Shown: positions 1-10,910 of the stretch, in pieces | Layout: every line of letters begins with the position of its first letter | How positions within the stretch are numbered: the first letter of the stretch is position 1 | From: Liolophura sinensis | Taxonomy: Eukaryota; Mollusca; Polyplacophora; Chitonida; Chitonidae | Length of the DNA: 64,000 nt | Reading direction: 5' to 3' | Assembly (NCBI RefSeq): GCF_032854445.1 | Contig: NC_088306.1 | Coordinates: 4,894,373-4,958,372 of the forward strand | The notes under the pieces: generated by a model | What the model saw: only the letters and a program-made list of their open reading frames with translations | Databases searched by the model: none | Told to the model about the DNA's origin: nothing | Program-made: the position numbers and the translations under genes

Positions 1-918
1 AATAACTCTCTTCGTTTGCGATACGACGTAAATTTCGCAATGATTTGCGCTTTCTGTTTGCCAATAGTGTGACCTTGAAATGTCAGTTTTGGAGATGGTT
101 ACATTTACGTCTCTGCCAGTCTACAAATTGCATCAACTGTAGTTTCATTTTCGAGTAGCGTAAGACCATTTATTCTCAAACATTCTCTTCTGCTGTACTG
201 TTCAGCACGGTCAAAAGACAAAGCATTTTCTTCTTTGAGTACATTTAGTTCCAATGTGGTTTCGTCAAGAGCAGTTTTCAAATAGGACACTTCCGCAGAT
301 AACTTCTCTATTTGGTCGTGATATTCTTCTATATGCTTAGCCCTTTCACATAATTTCTCAACGGTAGTCTTTAAATCAATACCTAGAGCGGATATTTTTG
401 AGTCACTTTCTTTAATCACTTCCATGACTTGATTCTTTGCTGACTTTACAGCTTGTTGAAAAGAGATACCAACATGCTTTTGAATCCTGCTGTCAATAAG
501 ACCTAAATTTACAGGGCCTGTCGGCATAGGGTTTGATTGATAGGTAGACTGACTGCTAGCTGACAGTATGTCACCAAATGAGTTTACTTTCTTGAAAGTA
601 GGATTTTGTAAAAGCTTGCTTGCCTTTCTCTTGTTAGTCCCGGGATGTTTGTCCGAGTTGTCCATGTCAGTTCTCGTGGACGCCATTTTTAAAGTACACT
701 TTCCACAACGTCCTGAAGATTAGGGATCGACCTGCATGTCCTGTCCGAAAACTCGAATGGCTTTCAAGAAACAACGGTAGTATCTGCTTGATATTTTTGT
801 ATCTCAGTCATCTTTTCAAAATCCCCGCAATATCACAGCCTTGCAACAGAACAACTAACCCATCTCAGTGAGAGTAGCGGAGGTCAAATCGACACGTTTG
901 CTCTCGCCGCCATCTTTT
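1..918 (-). mobile_element. LINE-like retroelement, 5' end (runs off left edge)
   Basis: Read on the minus strand the element begins near 918 with AAGATGGCGGCGAGAGC, a start typical of LINE 5' ends, followed by about 230 bases of leader and then an ORF at 686-105. The rest (ORF2, reverse transcriptase) would lie beyond the left edge. It sits just upstream of the first visible SELENBP1 exon, presumably in an intron. The exact LINE clade cannot be named without the reverse transcriptase. Confidence 0.6.
105..686 (-). pseudogene. LINE ORF1-like protein, broken
   Basis: A 193-residue frame starts with a basic Ser/Lys-rich region (to about residue 45), continues through a heptad-like coiled coil (about 75-155), and reaches the motif EQYSRRECLRINGL, which resembles the start of the RRM-like part of LINE ORF1 proteins. 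The frame stops at 105, before the domain is complete. Beyond the stop, other frames still give ORF1-like sequence (for example HTIGKQKAQIIAKF), so a stop plus a frameshift has broken it. ORF1 products bind element RNA. No intron is needed and I see no reason to call it a host gene. Confidence 0.6.
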
Positions 919-1006
919 ACTTGTATACTCAATATACAAAAATGAAAAACTAGTCTGAGGAAAGAAACAGGAAACAAGTTACTAATTTTCTCATATTATT
1001 TGACAG

Positions 1007-1192
1007 GTCATCCATCGGTGTTATTTCCCAAATGCTCAAGATGAGATTCACCATTCCGGATGGAACTCTTGCTCCAGTTGCCATGGAGACCCGTCCAAAA
1101 GTCGGAACCGGTTAATTTTGCCGAGTGTGACGTCATCACGGGTATACGTCGTAGACACGGGGACTACACCCAGAGCGCCCAGACTGAACAAG
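1007..1192 (+). CDS. SELENBP1: SELENBP1 visible exon 1
   Basis: Acceptor TTGACAG before 1007 and donor GTATGAG after 1192, phase 0 on both sides. It encodes 62 residues from VIHR to RAPRLNK and holds the conserved [20 protein letters not shown] block. The preceding ~60 residues of the family were not found in bases 1-1006. Confidence 0.93.
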
Positions 1193-4100
1193 GTATGAGT
1201 CAGATGTTTGAATTTTAGAGGCGTGCTTATGGCTCTCTTTGATGGGCAATATTGCTTTTAATTTAGTCATGTTATTTGTACTCGGGCATATAGAAGAGAT
1301 AATCAAAAGTAAAATTCCCAACCACTTTAGACTGAAAAACAAGTGCATTTGACGTCATATGGTTAACGCGGGGCGATTCCACAAAGCCATTTGGGACATA
1401 CAAATCATTCAAAAATGAAAAGCGCATCACAATGGATAACTTTTCAGTGCTACCGGAAGTTGAAATTATGTATGGAAGCCGATACAGGACATCTCGCTTC
1501 CTATTTACCTCGACTTTTCTAATACAGAGCGAGGTAACGAGGTAGCGAAGCGAGGTAACGAGTTAGCGATCGAGGTGACGAGGTAGCGAAGTGAGATAAC
1601 GAGGCAGCGATGTAACGAGGCAGCGAGATAGCGAGAAGTTATTATAATCAGTTTAGTGTAAAGTTCTTGCACCCCGTTGTCTTATTAAGTATTACAACAT
1701 TCAACACGACTACGTCAATCAAATTTCAGCGACTGAGGAGGTTAGCGCGCTAGTGCGGCGTAATGATCCAAGAACCTGGTACCTGGCTGCCTTGCTGCCT
1801 CGCTACCTGGCCGCCTCGCTGTCTCGTTGACCACTACCTCGCCCGTTGCAAAGGTCGTGGTAGCGAAATAGCGATGTAGCGATGCGAGGCAGCTAGGTAG
1901 CGAGATTATGTATCTGCCTCGCATCGCTACCTTTCTGCTTCATTACCTCGTTACCTGGCTTCGTTACCGCGTTACTTCGCCGTCTTGCCCTGTATTAGAA
2001 ACGTCGAGGTAGCTTCCATAATTTTGATACGTTTGTTGCACGCTTGTTATGAGAAGGACCCTAAATAATTTGTAAAATAGTATTCAAGTTTGAAATTCTT
2101 CAATCAAAGCTGACTTTTTGGAATCGGCTGGCGATGCGTAAAACCCACCAAAGAAACCAAACATTAGATTCTTTTTGATTCGTGTTTTACGCCGTGCTCT
2201 AGAATATTCCACTTATACCAAGGCGGCCTGTACTCGTGCGGGAGGAAACGGGACAAAGCCCGAAGGGAACCCACGACCATCCCCCAGATTCCTGGAGAGG
2301 AAGCACCATGCGATGGACTTGAATTGACATCGATCGCATTGGTTCTAGGCCTCTGGGCCATTGTGCTATGGTAGCGCGTCAGCCACTCGGCCCCGGCCCG
2401 GCTGTTGTCAATCCTATTTCTGAATGTAATGATGATGCACGTCTGGTTATTCTGATTCCATAATTCCCTCAGTCCGTGGAACCAGTGGAGGTTTTCGAGA
2501 AGACGGGCCTGGCTTTTCCTCACACCAGCCACTGTCTGGGATCGGGCGAGGTCATGATCAGTTGTATGGGGGACCCCATGGGCAACGGCAAAGGTAAACT
2601 AATAAATTAAATTGTTGCTTAAGTGTTTTCCAAAGACGAGTCACTAATAAACTGTGTCCGACTGTGGAAGTCTTGCGAGAGGTGGGGGATTCTGCGGGTA
2701 TAGGATTGTGTTAAGTCATGCCACTTTACTTTGGATATCGTTGTTTGATCCCAATGTCTTCTTTAAGTCCTGAATTGATATCAGAACATAAATCATCCGC
2801 CTTCCTTCCCTTTGTGTCGCCAACATATACCCATCGATTTTGTTCTTTTCGAATGCGTTGGTAGATAAGGGTAAAACACAAACAATAATTTTAATGGTGA
2901 ATCTATCCTCCAATCATATCAAGTGAAACGCTTTCCTGCTATCAGTTATATGAACCAACACCTAAAAGCCTGTGGCTCTGTGAATTTATTTATCACATAT
3001 CTTAAAACTTATAATAAGTAAAAAATTCAAACACAGCAATACAATTAAAATGTTCTGATCTAGAAAATTTAAAATTTGTACATTAATTCTTACTGCAACA
3101 CAAAGTGCTAAACCACAGTTTGAGCTTTTTTCCTGTTCGGAGTTCGCCTTTTTAAGGACTTGCTATTCATAACTTAAATCTGAATTTGCGTGACAAATAT
3201 GGATCATGGCATGAAGGCATAACTATCTTGGCATAACTTAAACATGTTATTTAAATAGGCAATCAAGTCTTCACTTCAAGAGTGGTTTAGTGAACTTGGT
3301 GTCCTGTTTATAAAGATAACTTTTCGCTGAAACGTTTTTCCGCTGTTGGTCCAGTGGTTTGTGATGTCACTGTTCAAGAATAAAAGTAAAGTTTTGTCTT
3401 ATAAACTTTATATTTGTGCTCACCCTTTTTTGTATTTCCTGGGAGGACAAAACACACGCATGAAAAAGTCGATAATTAGCATTAATATTTCATGTCGTTT
3501 TACATGAAGGTGGCTTTATGTTACTTGACGGAGAGACGTTTAACGTGAAGGGGACGTGGCAACAGCCCGGCGATGAGACCCGCTTTGGGTATGACTTCTG
3601 GTACCAGCCCTACCACAACGTCATGTTCAGCACAGAGTGGGGAGACCCCAAGTGTTTCACCAAGGGCTTTAGTGTTGATGACGTCATGAATGGTACGGCA
3701 TTTTGTTGGTGTTAGTGTGATAGGTATATTATGTTGCAGATTTTCCTGCGTTGAAAGATTGATTAATGGACTGGTGTTTAACGCCATATGGAACAAAGAG
3801 ATAACATACAACGACATATGCACCAGCTTCACCATCATCTGGTAATCTTTTACTACAGGCTATAGATTTGCCTGAATTTAGAGGAATTTGACCATGTATC
3901 AATTTCAGGAAGAAAGAAAATTTGTATTGTCTGAGTGAACAGTGTTAATTTTTACTGATAACATAAGATTTCTACCGGGCGCCTGTGTGCAGTTTTTGAG
4001 TGTGTGAATCTTTTTTTACAACAATCCAAAGTGTCACCTTGACATATTTTGAACCTAAAATTATGACCAATGGAAACCGGACAGTGCCCGAGGGAAACTC

Positions 4101-7100
4101 ACGACCATCTGCAGGTTCTGACAGACCTTCTAGTATATTAGATAAAGTTTTCGCCAATTCATCATAAAAGACCACACTTTTGCTTTGCCTACTAATTTTA
4201 GATACTGACAACTATTGTTACTTACTACACTAAAAAGAATTTTTTTCAATGCATCACTTGCAAAGAAAAAGAAAACAACAACAGTAAAATACGTCTGTGC
4301 CCTCAATTCAAGATGCAGTAACACCCAAAGTCAAACCATGCATACTAAAACATATCTCGAACAACAGGTTCGTTTGGTGGTCAGTTAAGAGTTTATTTTT
4401 CTGGTGAAGGTCGGTACGGACAGAGTATCCACGTTTGGGACTGGACGACTCACAAGCACTTACAGACCATCGACATGGGAGCTGAAGGCGCCATTCCTCT
4501 CGAGATCCGCTTCCTCCACAACCCGTCCTCTCCCGTGGGCTTCGTTGGCTGCGCGCTTGGAACAACTGTGTTCCGGTTTACAAAAAACAACGTGAGCAGT
4601 ACAACGACATTTATTTATTTGATTGGTGTTATACGCCGTTCTCATGATTATTTCACTTATACGACCCACGACCATTGCTTCGAGACCTTCACACTTATTC
4701 CCGAAAACCAGCCACTTTACACTAAGGTTTGGTCAAATAAGGTTAAGGTGTTACGTGTTGTAGTTTTTTCCCTTTCATTTCAACTGGTAATCACGATAGC
4801 TGGCTGAACGCTTAGTAATTGGCACCTTTTCCTATCCAGTGGCGGTTTGGGCCCAAGCTATTTGATCAGTGCAATATTTGTTTGATCTCTTGCAATATTT
4901 GTTTTCTACGTAGCCAGTTTGCTCATAAAATGTCATTTCAAAGGCACAAAATTGTTGTAAAGGTTCAACTTCAACAATAAATAGAACGGCATTTGAATTT
5001 AAGATAATATTTGCTCTGTTGCAAATCAATGTTCTTCAGAATGGATCATGGTTCGCTGAGAAGGTTATTGATGTTCCCGCCAAGAAAGTCGAGGGTTGGG
5101 CGTTACCGGAAATGCCAGGTAAGACCAGCAGAATTGCGTAGATCAGCAATGTTATACACTCGTGTGACATTTATAAATTTTTTTGTCAGCTGTCCCTAAA
5201 CATACGTGTGTGATCCGTAAGATTTTGGTAGGTTTGATCACATATACTCTGCTGTCACTGGAACTCTTGTAAGTTTGATCACGGATATCTTGCTGTCTCT
5301 GGATATGTGTGTGTTAATGAATATGTTTTTGTAGGTTTGATCACCGATATTCTGCTGTCTTTGGACGATCGTTTCCTGTACTTCAGCAACTGGTTACACG
5401 GGGATATCAGGCAATACGACATTACCGACACTAGGAATCCTCGGCTTGTCGGTCAGGTGAGAGATAGTTGGGGTTGGGGGTTGGGGTTAGGTGTGGGGGT
5501 TGGTGGGGGCGCTGGGCACGAGTTAACGCTTCCGGCTTCAGTGCCATGAAATAAAAGTAGTCTATACTATCCCAAAATAGAAACGCATAGCGAGACCAGC
5601 GCATAACCGGATGATGATGTAAATGTTAACATATGGCCTGGAGTCATCGCTGAATGAGCTTCTACACCCTTACTCTACAGTTCTTACAAAGTATATCGGT
5701 TTCATGTCATCTAATGCAAATAGAACGGCTTTATTCATGGCTCATTCGGCGTTGGATTGACCTAAGTCGATTCTACTCTGGCTAGTGGGGTCGCAGGCTC
5801 GAATCCACCCCTGGTTCTACATCGATCCCTTCACTCATTGTTCTCTTGTAATACAGCAGTAATATGTTACCAGTTGTTAACGATTGGCATCAATGCAAAC
5901 GTGGACTGCTTCGGTGGCCTAATGTTAGAGCGTCTACCTCGAAGAAACCCGGGATCAAACCCTGGGTCGTGTTATACCAAAGACTTGAAAACTGGTACTT
6001 GTTCCTGCATTACTAGGTACTAAGCACTGACAGATTAGGGCAAGGAAACAGGACTGGTTGACCCCGGTGTCAGTATAATGTGACTGGGTGAGGTGTCATG
6101 CCTGGTGTATTCTGCGTGATAATTCATTGGCGGCAGTACTTTGACACAGTATACATACACTCACCTAATTACCATTTATCAATACATATGGCTGAAAAAT
6201 TGTTGATTGTGATGTTAAAAACCCAAAATAAGCGTACATGCATTCAAGACAAACGAAGGACTGAACAGCAGACTGCGTAGCCTTGGTCCAAAACACTTTA
6301 GGTGGGAAAGGTTCGCTATTACCCCGTCTTCAGTGTTGGAAGTCCTTCATGTTAAATGGCACTGACTGATTTAACGGATCGAGTTATCAAGTAGCTGTGT
6401 TTGTTGGTTTCGAGTGTAAATTAGTCATGGTACTGTATTTGAAAACTTGATGTTAGCATTTTCCATACTTCATATATGTTACTGATTCAAATATATATGT
6501 TAAAATTACTAGGTTTCTTATAAGCTAATGGTTACAATTGCCTTGGTAAGAAAATCTGATGCTGTGTGGGACACCTGAGAATACACGAGATATTGGATCT
6601 ATGTGGAATGAAAGCAGGTGGCTGAAAACAATATTTTGAACAAGCAATTCATTCTGGCTTCCTCTCCGGCCTTACGTGGTAAGGTCTGGGAGCAACCTGC
6701 GGATGGTCGTGGTTTTCCTCCGGACAGGGCCCGGTTTCCTCCCGCCGTCGTACAAGTGAAATATTCTTGTGTACGGCATAAAACACCAATCAAATAAAAA
6801 AATAATGCTGGCTGCCATCTTATAAGTGACTACAGTGTAAAACACGGATGAAATAAATAAATAAGTAAATGAATAAGTAATTATCCGCAGATTTGTTGTT
6901 TTATTGTCCTGGGCTAACACGCTAACCACTCGGCCACAGCGTCCACCGACCAGGAACTGTTGTCAAGAAAAACTCACATTTATTTTAAAAAACACAATCA
7001 CTTAGTTATTTTAGGGTGACAGACGGCCACAGTAGCCTTAACGAAAGCGTGGTTAACAAAAACTAGAAATATTTCAAGAACGCTCACCTAGGTTGTTTGT

Positions 7101-9005
7101 TATTTCAGATTTTCCTTGGCGGAAGTATTGTTAAAGGAGGCGGCGTGCGCGTTACGGAAGATAAAGAACTGAAGGTAATGATGCCGAATGCTAGCCATTT
7201 CCTGTGGAATGTTTTGTTAGTATCATATCGTTAGTGTTTCATGTTGATATATTGGACGTCGGTATGAGAAAGGGCTCAATCATCCTGCAGTTGTCCTCTT
7301 CACTTCGTGCCAACGATGAATTGCTCAAACAAGTGCAAGGTGATCCAGAAATACGGATTAGATCATGTTTCTTACAATACAATAAACCAGTCGTTGATTT
7401 TTAGATAAAACTACTAACACATAGTAACTATTAAAAGAGTCAGTTTTCATGTTAGACAAAATTTGGTGTCAGGAGTGGGATGTACATGTAAGCACGAGTT
7501 ATGTTCCCCTTTCAGGAGCAGCCGGAGCCGTTGGTAATTCAGGGTAGACGCGCATACGGCAGTCCACAGATGTTACAACTCAGTCTGGACGGTAAACGGC
7601 TGTACGTGACGGAGTCACTCTTCTCTACTTGGGACAATCAGTTCTACCCAGACCTGAGCAAGTGAGTTTAGATTTTAATTTTATTCTTTAACCTTGAACT
7701 TTCCTTGTGTCTTTCCGTCATCATTAAACCACTGACTGATTCTCTCTCTGCACGACATCGTTCTGACGTTTTACTGCTCATACTTTCTTAGTTCTTCGGG
7801 GATTTGTGTCGATCGTTGTGAAGGAAATTGGTCTTGCGATCATTCACCCGAGTAGGAATGTTTGTTTCGTTGCCTAGATTTCTTACTTACAAAGTTATAT
7901 AGTGGAGGTAACTAAGCCAATCGGCGATAGACTCTAACATTCGTAGTCAGTGTCAATATCTACGACATAGTGATGTGGGTATAAACAATTAGAATAATTT
8001 TATCTTACACTTTATTAATGAGTCTTTATTGATGAGTTCATTAGTAATGAACATAACACGGCTAGGTGTACATGAGTTGTGACAGAATAAATATGACAGC
8101 AATTACTGCTGATGAAGTAAGGTTAACATATACCTCACAGACAAAATCAAAATATCAGCCATGTTTGTGGCCTTAAATTACCATTTTGGTTGCATGAATG
8201 AAACTGACCACTGCGATAATTCGGGCATCTACACGCATGTTTCTCTGACAAGAAACTGAATCGTTAGTGGATGTTCATGCAGATCCAACATGGCGGTTTT
8301 TATAAATTAAAAAAAAAACAGCAAATAAAAAGTCGCATTTATAAGACGCTTCACTGAAATTATAAATGAGTATTTTCAGTTATTTTTCAAAAATTTTCTT
8401 AAATATATTTAATAGCATAGAAACACCCTATGCTGTGCGTCTTTAATCATATCGACGAAACCTTTCTACATTTAGGCGCCTACATTTGATTGTTGACCAA
8501 ATTTTTAATATGTAGGATTTCTACTGTACTTTTTAGTGATGTAACGGATGGCAATGACGTAATCTTATGTTGTGTTTGTTCCCTTCTAGGTTTTATGCTT
8601 GTATGTTCCCCGTGCACTCAACTTGGTTATTTTCTTTCGCACGATCTTTCAATCTTTTGCACTCTTAAACCTAAAGACAACGAGGGCTAAATGTGATATC
8701 TAGAGCAAGGAGCTGACCACTTTTGTGATGTCACTGCCTGTAATACTGCCTGACATTCACCATATGTGTAACTGTTATATTATCCAGTCAACCTATCATC
8801 TCGTCATCTCTCTTACAGGCACGGCAGTGTGTTACTGCAGATAGACGTTGACACGGAACGTGGCGGTCTAACACTGAATCGGGACTTCTTGGTGGACTTT
8901 GGAAAGGAGCCTGGGGGTCCAATGTTAGCCCACGAGATGCGGTATCCCGGGGGAGACTGTAGCTCTGATATATGGCTCGTGAACAAACAGACGGCCAAGT
9001 TCTAA
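1007..9005 (+). CDS. SELENBP1: Selenium-binding protein 1 / methanethiol oxidase (nine visible exons, N-terminus missing)
   Basis: Joined exons 1007-1192, 2473-2593, 3510-3692, 4410-4591, 5040-5118, 5335-5456, 7109-7174, 7516-7661 and 8819-9005 total 1272 bases: 423 residues plus TAA. The family is about 470 residues, so roughly 50-60 N-terminal residues are missing, including the cysteine just before VIHR reported to bind selenium in the human protein. Family signatures run in order: [88 protein letters not shown] and [19 protein letters not shown]1 is a cytosolic copper-dependent enzyme oxidising methanethiol to hydrogen sulfide, formaldehyde and hydrogen peroxide (known for the family; metal ligands not assigned here). 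The C-terminus carries eight residues, VNKQTAKF, beyond the human end as I recall it. All introns are GT-AG and every phase matches. The upstream exon(s) must lie left of the window or be hidden. Confidence 0.95.
1462..2027. repeat. Long inverted repeat built of GAGGTAGC-like units
   Basis: Left arm: GGAAGCC near 1475, CTCGACTTTTCTAATACAG at 1510-1528, then repeated CGAGGTAACGAGGTAGCG units to about 1635. Right arm, in reverse complement: repeated CGCTACCTCG-type units, then CTGTATTAGAAACGTCGAG ending near 2008 and GCTTCCATAATTTT. The whole lies in a SELENBP1 intron and should fold into a hairpin. Confidence 0.8.
1730..1778 (+). mobile_element. SINE family A, tRNA-like head fragment
   Basis: The stretch ending TTAGCGCGCTAGTGCGG and CGTAATGATCCA matches the 5' tRNA-like head of SINE A seen complete at 20948-21204. 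It lies in the loop of the long inverted repeat. Confidence 0.55.
2172..2394 (-). mobile_element. SINE family A, near full length
   Basis: Tail side GATTCGTGTTTTACGCCG at left, central GGGAGGAAACGGGACAAAGC, B-box-like complement GGACTTGAATTGAC, and head CCACTCGGCCCCGG at right. It ends about 80 bases before SELENBP1 exon 2473-2593. Confidence 0.8.
2473..2593 (+). CDS. SELENBP1: SELENBP1 visible exon 2
   Basis: Acceptor TTCCCTCAG, donor GTAAAC; enters in phase 0 and leaves one base (G). It encodes [20 protein letters not shown] and continues through [10 protein letters not shown] to GNGK. The overlapping open frames on the minus strand here belong to a SINE and are not coding. Confidence 0.92.
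3510..3692 (+). CDS. SELENBP1: SELENBP1 visible exon 3
   Basis: Acceptor ACATGAAG, donor GTACGG. The split glycine codon rebuilds GNGKGGF across the junction, exactly as in the family. Contains [21 protein letters not shown] and [13 protein letters not shown]. Confidence 0.94.
4061..4129 (-). mobile_element. SINE family A, internal fragment
   Basis: GGAAACCGGACAGTGCCCGA and CCACGACCATCTGCAGG-like sequence match the central domain; tail and head are missing. Confidence 0.6.
4410..4591 (+). CDS. SELENBP1: SELENBP1 visible exon 4
   Basis: Acceptor CTGGTGAAG, donor GTGAGC after TTTACAAAAAACAAC. Encodes [21 protein letters not shown] and [10 protein letters not shown], all strongly conserved in the family. 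Confidence 0.95.
4611..4690 (-). mobile_element. SINE family A, tail half
   Basis: TTTATTTATTTGATTGGTGT, ACGCCGTTCTC and TTTCACTTATACGACC, then an abrupt jump to ACGACCATTGC, so an internal deletion. Confidence 0.65.
5040..5118 (+). CDS. SELENBP1: SELENBP1 visible exon 5
   Basis: Acceptor TTCTTCAG, donor GTAAGA. Encodes [20 protein letters not shown] then ALPEMP, ending one base into the glycine codon that opens the next exon. Confidence 0.93.
5225..5365 (+). repeat. Three copies of a SELENBP1 exon start
   Basis: About 38 bases, of the form TTGTAGGTTTGATCAC...GATATTCTGCTGTCT, occur at 5225-5262, 5266-5303 and 5328-5365. Only the last is the true acceptor and exon start; the first keeps a TAG acceptor, the second has TAAG. 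Confidence 0.85.
5335..5456 (+). CDS. SELENBP1: SELENBP1 visible exon 6
   Basis: Acceptor TTTTTGTAG, donor GTGAGA. Encodes [20 protein letters not shown], then [12 protein letters not shown] and NPRLVGQ. The first ~31 bases and the acceptor are repeated twice in the intron just upstream (5225-5303). Confidence 0.95.
5905..6225 (+). mobile_element. SINE family B, near full length
   Basis: tRNA-like head with A-box-like GGTGGCCTAATGTTAGAGCG and B-box-like GGGATCAAACCC, body AAGGAAACAGGACTGGTTGA and GTGACTGGGTGAGGTGTCAT, and 3' part ATGGCTGAAAAATTGTTGA. The best reference copy of family B in the window. Confidence 0.8.
6651..6805 (+). mobile_element. SINE family A, head missing
   Basis: Runs from TGGCTTCCTCTCCGGCC through GGTTTCCTCCCGCCG to ACACCAATCAAATAAA; the tRNA head is missing. 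Confidence 0.75.
6906..6945 (-). mobile_element. SINE family A, head fragment
   Basis: GCTAACACGCTAACCACTCG plus GCCACAGCGTCC is the complement of the SINE A tRNA-like 5' end. Confidence 0.5.
7109..7174 (+). CDS. SELENBP1: SELENBP1 visible exon 7
   Basis: A 66-base exon, acceptor GTTATTTCAG, donor GTAATG, phase 0 on both sides. Encodes [20 protein letters not shown] then LK, matching the family's [10 protein letters not shown] block. Confidence 0.93.
7516..7661 (+). CDS. SELENBP1: SELENBP1 visible exon 8
   Basis: Acceptor CCCTTTCAG, donor GTGAGT, leaving two bases (AA). Encodes [33 protein letters not shown] and FYPDLS. Confidence 0.94.
8819..9005 (+). CDS. SELENBP1: SELENBP1 last coding exon
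   Basis: Acceptor CTCTTACAG. Encodes [22 protein letters not shown] and [13 protein letters not shown], then VNKQTAKF and TAA at 9003-9005. An (AAC)n run follows the stop immediately. Confidence 0.94.
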
Positions 9006-9588
9006 ACAACAACAACAACAACAACAACACTATAAGATTACAAAGGAACTGGAATTATGTATGCTGGGATTAACATGTGGTTAAATGACGTCGTCGCAGA
9101 CTAGTTTTTATGGGTGCGGGTTCCAGGCCGTTCACAGCTCGGGTTTACTCTTGGGACATGATGGCCAGATTCTGAACACAATATTAATACCTTATCCCCT
9201 CACTTTTTGTACTTTTTTCTTACTTTTACACACCGATACGTAATCTGTATAGGCTAACACTGTGTATTATACAGATAGCGTGTGAATATTTACTGGTGGA
9301 ATGAACAAAACAAGTGATTGTCTGTATGTTAAAACACGGACTGATAAATGTTCTTAAAATTTTGGTCTAATCAGAGTTTCGCCGCCAAGAAGTGAAAAAA
9401 GAAAGAAGTAATTCTGAAAGACAGGGAGTTAAAAAAACAAAACAAAAAAAAAACGCGAAAATGAACTTTCATACCTTTCATGTAGGGACTTCAGAACGGG
9501 TTACCGAATGCTACACTTTAGAGCCCAAGTTGTTAGCATTTCGCCTGAGATGTCAGAGGAATGCCCCCAAAATTCATGCCCCTGTGTG

Positions 9589-9594
9589 AATAAA
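9589..9594 (+). terminator. Candidate SELENBP1 polyadenylation signal
   Basis: AATAAA 584 bases after the SELENBP1 stop, on the coding strand. It is the first canonical hexamer I noticed downstream of the stop. No transcript evidence. Confidence 0.35.
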
Positions 9595-9938
9595 ACCTGG
9601 CATTTGCCATCAAGAACAAAATAAGCCGTAATTAAGAAAACAGACAGAACCCCGGTGAGCACTGAATTTGTCCCAAGCTTCACATAACTTGCTGACCCCA
9701 ATCCTGCCGTGAATTTATACTTTATACATATGTTTTATACAGGCATTCTTCATTGAGGAATTCCTCATCTTAAGATATCCCAAAATTTTCAGAAAAATTT
9801 GTTCGAGTGTTTATCTTAGCAGTGCTAAAAGTGCCCAAACCATCAGCTTAGTAGCGCACACATGTTCAAGCATTTAGCTTTGCAGTGCTAAAAATGTTCA
9901 AGCATTTTGAAGCGTTTGAGGGAGAAATCCCCGTTTAA

Positions 9939-10140
9939 TTTATGATGTCTGTAAGCCTTCCCAGGTGAAGAACCCTCCTCCATTTTATCCCATTGTCTCG
10001 TCTCACCATTGATATGATGTTTATTAGCCTTCCCAGGTGAAGAACCCACTTCCGTTTTATCCCATTGTCTTGTGTCATCTGTGATGTCTATAAGTCTTCC
10101 CAGGTGAAGGACCCACCTCCTTTTCATTCCAGTGTAGTGA
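9939..10140. repeat. 66-bp tandem repeat, 3 copies
   Basis: Units share CTTCCCAGGTGAAGAACCC and TTTTATCCCATTGTCT. The ~66-base period is a multiple of three, so a 152-residue minus-strand frame stays open with a repeating SSPGKA motif; I treat that frame as a by-product. Confidence 0.75.
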
Positions 10141-10910
10141 AGAAGCCAGCTGAAGTGGAGATCCCGCCCTCCAAACACATGTAGTGAGGAAAGCATTTCA
10201 GATTTAAGATTCAGATCTGGATTATAACCGAGGGAATATTTTATCAACAACACGTGAAGTATACCGTATATCGCATAGTATGTATAGTACAGAGAAGTTT
10301 TACCATGACTCGTCTTTGCAGGCCAGTCAAAACAGAAAACGAACAAAACTTGCCTAATAATATAATATTAATAGACTACGGCATACAGAGTTGGCAAATG
10401 TTCAGACGTAGCCAATGAAATACGGCCTCTTGCCAAGTTACCTAAGTCAGGATGTTATTTCGACTTTTCACGTACAGTATATTCTTGAAAGTAGCAACTT
10501 AAACGCCTAGCACGATGGCTTAAGCAGAATTAAGTACTTGACAATGATGTTAGGTTAGGTATAATAGACGTCACACAGGCTGGTGTAGAATACCATTGTG
10601 CTTTGTGTAAATATTTTTGTTGTATCACAACTCCTTATTTGAGGTAAAACTTCGAATTTGTAGGCCAAGTTCTTGGCTTTTCAGGGGAAATAACTCTGTT
10701 GGTCATATTAGCAATAAATATCCACGTCATTTCGTGCAAGTATATAAAATCTGTGAAAATATGTGCAATTCGGTATCGAGGAGACCACAAAGGATGGCTC
10801 AACTAACCGTACCTCTGGTACTAACGTCTAACCGACCAGAAGTTGAACTTCCCCCTTAGTTATGGTGATGGCTGTTGGGGACCTAACCAAGGCTGCCCAT
10901 GTTAAACGTC

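Noticed and set aside
3750..3840. Possible SINE A tail (GGACTGGTGTTTAACGCC)
   Set aside because: Only about 18 bases match; too short and diverged to call.
5838..6280. Two short plus-strand frames near 5.8-6.3 kb
   Set aside because: They fall in a SINE B inside a SELENBP1 intron.
9888..10346. 152-residue minus-strand frame with SSPGKA repeats
   Set aside because: Kept open by a 66-bp tandem repeat; no signal, domain or splice sites that support a gene.
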